Shown here: in pieces, positions 6,400-8,892 of the stretch | Layout of the letters: every line of letters starts with the position of its first letter | How positions within the stretch are numbered: position 1 is the first letter of the stretch | Origin: Clostridia bacterium | GTDB lineage: Bacteria; Bacillota; Clostridia; UBA1381 | Assembly: GCA_017380475.1 (NCBI GenBank) | Contig: JAFODX010000010.1 | Coordinates: 1 to 8,892, forward strand | Direction of reading: 5' to 3' | DNA: 8,892 nt | Program-made: the position numbers and the translations under genes | Notes under the pieces: model-generated | Told to the model about the DNA's origin: nothing | What the model saw: only the letters and a program-made list of their open reading frames with translations | Database searches by the model: none

Positions 6400-7020
6400 T
6401 CAGCCTAAAATCTTCTTTAAAAATGATTTTCTGTGTATCGGTGAAATACCAAGTTCAGCAATCGCCTCATAGTGTGCTTTTGTGCCATATCCCTTATGTT
6501 TTTCAAACCCATAACCCGGATATTTCTCTGACATCTTTACTATGTAACGGTCACGGCTTACCTTTGCAAGGATAGACGCCGCTGCAATTGACATACTCTT
6601 GCTGTCGCCCTTTATAACGGGTTCGTGTGCAATATCAACTGACGGACTTTTATCACCGTCTATCAGTACATAATCAGGTTTTTCTTTAAGTCCTGCAACA
6701 GCATCACGCATTGCCTTGAATGTCGCCTGCAATATGTTGATTTCATCAATCGTTTTTTCATCAACGCTTGCGACACAGTACGCTGTTGCCTTTTCGCAGA
6801 TTTCATCAAACAGCTTTTCCCTTTTTTTCTCCGAAAGTTTTTTTGAGTCGTTTATACCCTCAATTATACAATCATCCGGCAGAATAACCGCCGCCGCAAA
6901 CACAGGACCTGCCAACGGACCTCTTCCTGCCTCGTCAACTCCTGCCAGATACCCCGACTTTTTACGGTCAAGGTCAAACTGTTTCATTTCTGCTATTCGT
7001 TCTTTTTCTGTTACCGGCAT
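6400..7020 (-). CDS. rnhB: Ribonuclease HII
   Basis: Removes RNA from RNA-DNA hybrids and starts excision of single ribonucleotides misincorporated in DNA. 206 residues, within the family range. The four acidic catalytic residues are visible: Asp29 and Glu30 in GVDEAGRGPLAGP (27-39), Asp121 in LIDGD and Asp139 in KGDSKS. Other signatures are NDSKKLS (57-63), SIAAASILAKVSRD (144-157), HKGYGTKAH (175-183) and HRKSF (196-200). The ATG is preceded by CAGGAG at 7 nt. It is the first gene of the rnhB-yraN-dipeptidase-rsmE run. A terminator-like hairpin ends only about 20 nt upstream, and no convincing promoter fits between, so expression may depend on read-through from yajC. Confidence 0.97.
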   Translation of the reverse strand: MPVTEKERIAEMKQFDLDRKKSGYLAGVDEAGRGPLAGPVFAAAVILPDDCIIEGINDSKKLSEKKREKLFDEICEKATAYCVASVDEKTIDEINILQATFKAMRDAVAGLKEKPDYVLIDGDKSPSVDIAHEPVIKGDSKSMSIAAASILAKVSRDRYIVKMSEKYPGYGFEKHKGYGTKAHYEAIAELGISPIHRKSFLKKILG

Positions 7021-7036
7021 TTTAGCTCTCCTGTTT

Positions 7037-7070
7037 AAAATAAGGGGTTGTTGAATCTCAACACCCCTTA
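7037..7070 (-). terminator. Terminator-like hairpin between yajC and rnhB
   Basis: Arms TAAGGGGTTGTTGA (7041-7054) and TCAACACCCCTTA (7058-7070) form a 13-bp stem with a single-base bulge and a 3-nt loop. In the minus-strand RNA the stem is followed by UUUUAAA, a short U-tract. It starts about 10 nt after the yajC stop. The weak U-tract and the downstream gene without its own promoter suggest partial termination, or a processing or stability hairpin. Confidence 0.65.
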
Positions 7071-7079
7071 ACTCTTTTA

Positions 7080-7427
7080 TCAGTTCTTTTCTTTCTGTTC
7101 AACAGAAGCAATTGAGCTACGCTCCATCTTAAGTGTGCTCTTCTGGTCTTCTGTGCCAAGGTTTCCTGTTTCGATAAACACATAGTTATCCTTTATCTTT
7201 GAAACCTTACCGCATATACCGCCGATTGTTACAATCTTGTCGCCTACCTTTAATGCATCAAGCATTGCACGCTTTTCCTTATCACGCTTTCTCTGCGGTC
7301 TTATCAATAAGAAATAAAATACCACAATCATCAGAAGAAGCGGAAGGAACGAGCTTATAATTGCTGCAGGACCACTCGGCTGCTGTCCGTTTTCAGTTGC
7401 ATATGCAACTACACCAAATAGATTCAT
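7080..7427 (-). CDS. yajC: Preprotein translocase accessory subunit YajC
   Basis: Small single-pass membrane protein associated with SecDF at the Sec translocon. 115 residues. After a short N-terminal tail, one membrane segment spans about residues 22-42, followed at once by RPQRKRDKEK (43-52), the hallmark positive motif of YajC. The cytoplasmic domain has the LKVGDKIVTIGGICGKV stretch (59-75) and ends with a polar tail. The ATG is preceded by AAAGGAG at 8 nt. It has its own strong promoter within the 76-nt gap after mecA. secD and secF, often near yajC, are not in this window. Confidence 0.96.
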   Translation of the reverse strand: MNLFGVVAYATENGQQPSGPAAIISSFLPLLLMIVVFYFLLIRPQRKRDKEKRAMLDALKVGDKIVTIGGICGKVSKIKDNYVFIETGNLGTEDQKSTLKMERSSIASVEQKEKN

Positions 7428-7460
7428 CTGTTTTTCTCCTTTAAAAATAATATTACGTTT

Positions 7461-7489
7461 ATTATACTACAGTATAGCAAAAATTTCAA
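7461..7489 (-). promoter_or_regulatory. Strong sigma-A promoter of yajC
   Basis: Minus-strand TTGAAA (7489-7484), a 17-nt spacer and consensus TATAAT (7466-7461), the best sigma-A match in the window. The predicted start is near 7454, with a leader of about 27 nt. It lies just after the mecA stop with no terminator between, so mecA transcripts may also run into yajC. Confidence 0.88.
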
Positions 7490-7503
7490 GTGTTATTTTA
7501 GAA

Positions 7504-8175
7504 TTAGTTCATTTTTCTTAAGTTTTCTGTCATCTCACAGAGTTCGTTGCTTTTTGCTACCTGTACCCATCCTTCTCTTATGTCATATGCGACAACGTCA
7601 TTTTTTACACAGTTCATAGCATATTCACTTATAATATTACGCTCCTGAACTGTAAATGCACGTGAAATCAAGGCGTATCTTGCACCGTCACGGTAAAGCT
7701 CTGCCATTGCAAAATTAAATGTATCGACTACATTCACAGCATCCTCGAAATCAGAGAAGCTTTCAAATATAAATACGGTATTTTCAGAAACCCGTTTTCT
7801 TCTCTTTGTGTACGGCACACCAGCATCGGTTATAAGCTTTGAAACTTCAGCCTGCGTGACTTTTTCTGCATTTTTCACTCTTATTTTCTTAATTTTTGAA
7901 AAATCTTCACGACTCACACGGCTTTTATCATTATGAATTTTACTTATTACAAGACTCATGCCTTCAGATGACGTAGAGGCTTCCACAATCACCTGACCGC
8001 CGTGATAAGGGTCAAACCCCGTTTCGGTCTGGACAAGCTCCATTACTTCAAACAAAAAATTATGTAAATCTGCCGCCTGTGGAGGACGTTCTCCTATATC
8101 AAGATCAAAGTATTCAAGATCTGTGTCTGTAAGCTGAACCACTATTTTGTCACTTGAGATTTTTTTAATTCTCAA
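7504..8175 (-). CDS. mecA: Adaptor protein MecA (Clp protease adaptor)
   Basis: Adaptor that delivers substrates to the ClpC(P) unfoldase/protease; in Bacillus MecA targets ComK and also binds Spo0A-P. The N-terminal domain (about 1-82) reads MRIKKISSDKIVVQLTDTDL, closely following the M-x-I-x-x-I start of MecA proteins. A charged linker (about 85-130) follows, then the C-terminal ClpC-binding domain beginning FIFESFSDFEDAVNV (136-150 from the TTG start), with LYRDGARYALI at 160-170. The proposed start is TTG at 8175-8173 (223 residues), 10 nt after AAGGAG. The GTG at 8184 would give 226 residues but sits only 1 nt from the same site, too close to work well. Sequence divergence from Bacillus MecA is considerable, so the family call is strong but the targets are unknown. 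It is divergent from the spoIIQ-like gene. Confidence 0.9.
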   Translation of the reverse strand: MRIKKISSDKIVVQLTDTDLEYFDLDIGERPPQAADLHNFLFEVMELVQTETGFDPYHGGQVIVEASTSSEGMSLVISKIHNDKSRVSREDFSKIKKIRVKNAEKVTQAEVSKLITDAGVPYTKRRKRVSENTVFIFESFSDFEDAVNVVDTFNFAMAELYRDGARYALISRAFTVQERNIISEYAMNCVKNDVVAYDIREGWVQVAKSNELCEMTENLRKMN

Positions 8176-8185
8176 TCTAATCACT

Positions 8186-8191
8186 CTCCTT
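8186..8191 (-). promoter_or_regulatory. Ribosome binding site that decides the mecA start
   Basis: Minus-strand AAGGAG. It leaves 1 nt to the GTG at 8184 and 10 nt to the TTG at 8175. This spacing and the fit of the resulting N-terminus to MecA relatives favour TTG. Confidence 0.65.
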
Positions 8192-8205
8192 GTGTCTGTT
8201 TATAT

Positions 8206-8211
8206 ATTATA
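8206..8211 (-). promoter_or_regulatory. Probable -10 element of mecA
   Basis: A consensus TATAAT on the minus strand, about 35 nt before the proposed start codon. No good -35 hexamer stands 16-18 nt upstream (TAGCCA at 17 nt), so the promoter may be weak or helped by a factor. Confidence 0.45.
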
Positions 8212-8305
8212 CTACAAAAATCCCGTTTTGGCTATAGGTAAATTGAAAATAATCTGTGAATATTTATGGAAAATCGTATATTTTATTTCATTTACGGATT
8301 TTTAA

Positions 8306-8334
8306 GTATATTTTTACGTTTTAAGGACACAATA
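8306..8334 (+). promoter_or_regulatory. Sigma-F-type forespore promoter of the spoIIQ-like gene
   Basis: GTATA at 8306-8310, a 14-nt spacer, then GGACACAATA at 8325-8334. The second element fits the sigma-F -10 pattern GGnnAnAMTR at every fixed position, and the first fits the GYATA-type -35. The predicted start is about 8341, with a leader near 28 nt. Bacillus spoIIQ is also sigma-F dependent. The spacer is at the short end of the usual range. Confidence 0.8.
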
Positions 8335-8368
8335 GCTTTGTAAAGTCAAGATGAAAGGAAGATGCTTT

Positions 8369-8892
8369 ATGAAAAACGATACTAATACAAAAAAATTACC
8401 CGGCTTTTACATAGCCCTTTGCTGCTGTGTAATTGCTATAGGTGTTGCAGGCTTTATCGTACAGGGAACTGACGAGAAAACTTCTGTTACAGAAATTGTT
8501 GCAGAAGAAAGTGAAGCTCCTGAACTTGCTTATGCAGAAGATGTACCTGAAGAAGAAATCGCAGAAGAAGTGATAATTCCGGACGAGCCGGTACAGGATT
8601 CAGTGCCGGCGGAAACATCTGTCCCCGATTACGCCTTTGATAACCCTGACGTAGTTTCAGCGGCGGTTGTTGTTAATGCAGAAGAATCATGTGAGTTTAT
8701 AAAGCCCATGAATGATATGACTGTAAAATTCGGATTTGTGACAGACACTCTTGTTTATAACGAATGTTACGGTGACTGGCGTACTCACAACGGAATTGAT
8801 ATTGAAGCACCGGTTGGGTGCAGTGTAAGCGCAACAGCATCAGGAACCGTAACTGAGGTAAAAAAATCAAGCTACGGCAACACTGTTACTAT
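8369..8892 (+). CDS. spoIIQ: SpoIIQ-like membrane-anchored M23 metallopeptidase, 3' end cut
   Basis: Probable forespore membrane protein that pairs with SpoIIIAH to form the channel between forespore and mother cell and to help engulfment. 174 residues are visible before the window ends. A short cytoplasmic tail is followed by one membrane segment (about 12-31, with Cys18-20). A very acidic Glu-rich linker (about 37-92) comes next, then the start of an M23/LytM domain at about 108. The zinc motif HNGIDIEAPVG supplies His140 and Asp144, so the first metal ligands are intact, as in clostridial SpoIIQ but unlike Bacillus SpoIIQ, where they are lost. The second motif (HxH) lies outside the window. 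The start is ATG at 8369 with AAGGA 9 nt upstream; the in-frame ATG at 8351 has no such site and overlaps it. The sigma-F promoter and topology support SpoIIQ over other M23 proteins. Confidence 0.8.
   Translation, partial: MKNDTNTKKLPGFYIALCCCVIAIGVAGFIVQGTDEKTSVTEIVAEESEAPELAYAEDVPEEEIAEEVIIPDEPVQDSVPAETSVPDYAFDNPDVVSAAVVVNAEESCEFIKPMNDMTVKFGFVTDTLVYNECYGDWRTHNGIDIEAPVGCSVSATASGTVTEVKKSSYGNTVT

Noticed and set aside
8351..8368. Upstream in-frame ATG for the spoIIQ-like gene.
   Set aside because: It overlaps the ribosome binding site of the ATG at 8369 and is only about 10 nt from the predicted transcription start.
1..8892. Search by eye for tRNA genes, CRISPR repeats, insertion sequences, prophage genes or toxin-antitoxin pairs.
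   Set aside because: Gaps between genes are short and hold only regulatory elements; no such structure was seen.

Overview
The window looks like chromosome of an endospore-forming, low-to-moderate GC member of the Clostridia (Firmicutes). The evidence is a full-length spo0A, a perfect sigma-F-type promoter in front of a SpoIIQ-like membrane-anchored M23 protein, a MecA adaptor, strong AGGAG ribosome binding sites and sigma-A promoters of the TTGnnn-N17-TAtaaT type. An Oscillospiraceae/Ruminococcaceae-like host is a guess. Apart from the rightmost gene, everything is read on the minus strand, so the story runs from high to low coordinates.

Layout. 8306-8892 (+): a sigma-F promoter and the 5' part of a spoIIQ-like gene, divergent from mecA. 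8175-7080 (-): mecA (TTG start proposed), then yajC with its own near-consensus promoter. 7070-7037: a terminator-like hairpin after yajC. 7020-4434 (-): a tight four-gene run rnhB-yraN-M19 dipeptidase-rsmE with 1-nt gaps or overlap, ended by a strong terminator. 4433-4222: a regulatory island upstream of spo0A with three perfect and two imperfect 0A boxes and a sigma-A promoter. 4221-3451 (-): spo0A, whose terminator hairpin starts at the stop codon. 3422-2934: a promoter embedded in that terminator drives a small Ig-like lipoprotein gene, followed after 24 nt by pepD (2909-1467). 1459-1: a promoter carrying a perfect 0A box in its spacer, a 9-bp-arm inverted repeat, and an OPT-family oligopeptide transporter cut by the window edge.

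How it fits together. The left part is a peptide-use neighbourhood (OPT transporter and PepD, with an M19 dipeptidase a few genes away) next to the starvation/sporulation master regulator. Spo0A probably controls its own gene through the 0A boxes and may control the peptide transporter through the box in that promoter. The right edge begins the forespore programme (sigma-F, SpoIIQ). The genes between are housekeeping: rRNA methylation, RNase HII, a UPF0102 nuclease, YajC of the Sec machinery and the MecA Clp adaptor. No tRNA, rRNA, CRISPR array, insertion sequence or phage gene was seen. I found no wholly unknown system. The most interesting material is regulatory: the 0A-box island, the 0A box in the OPT promoter, and the promoter built into the spo0A terminator.
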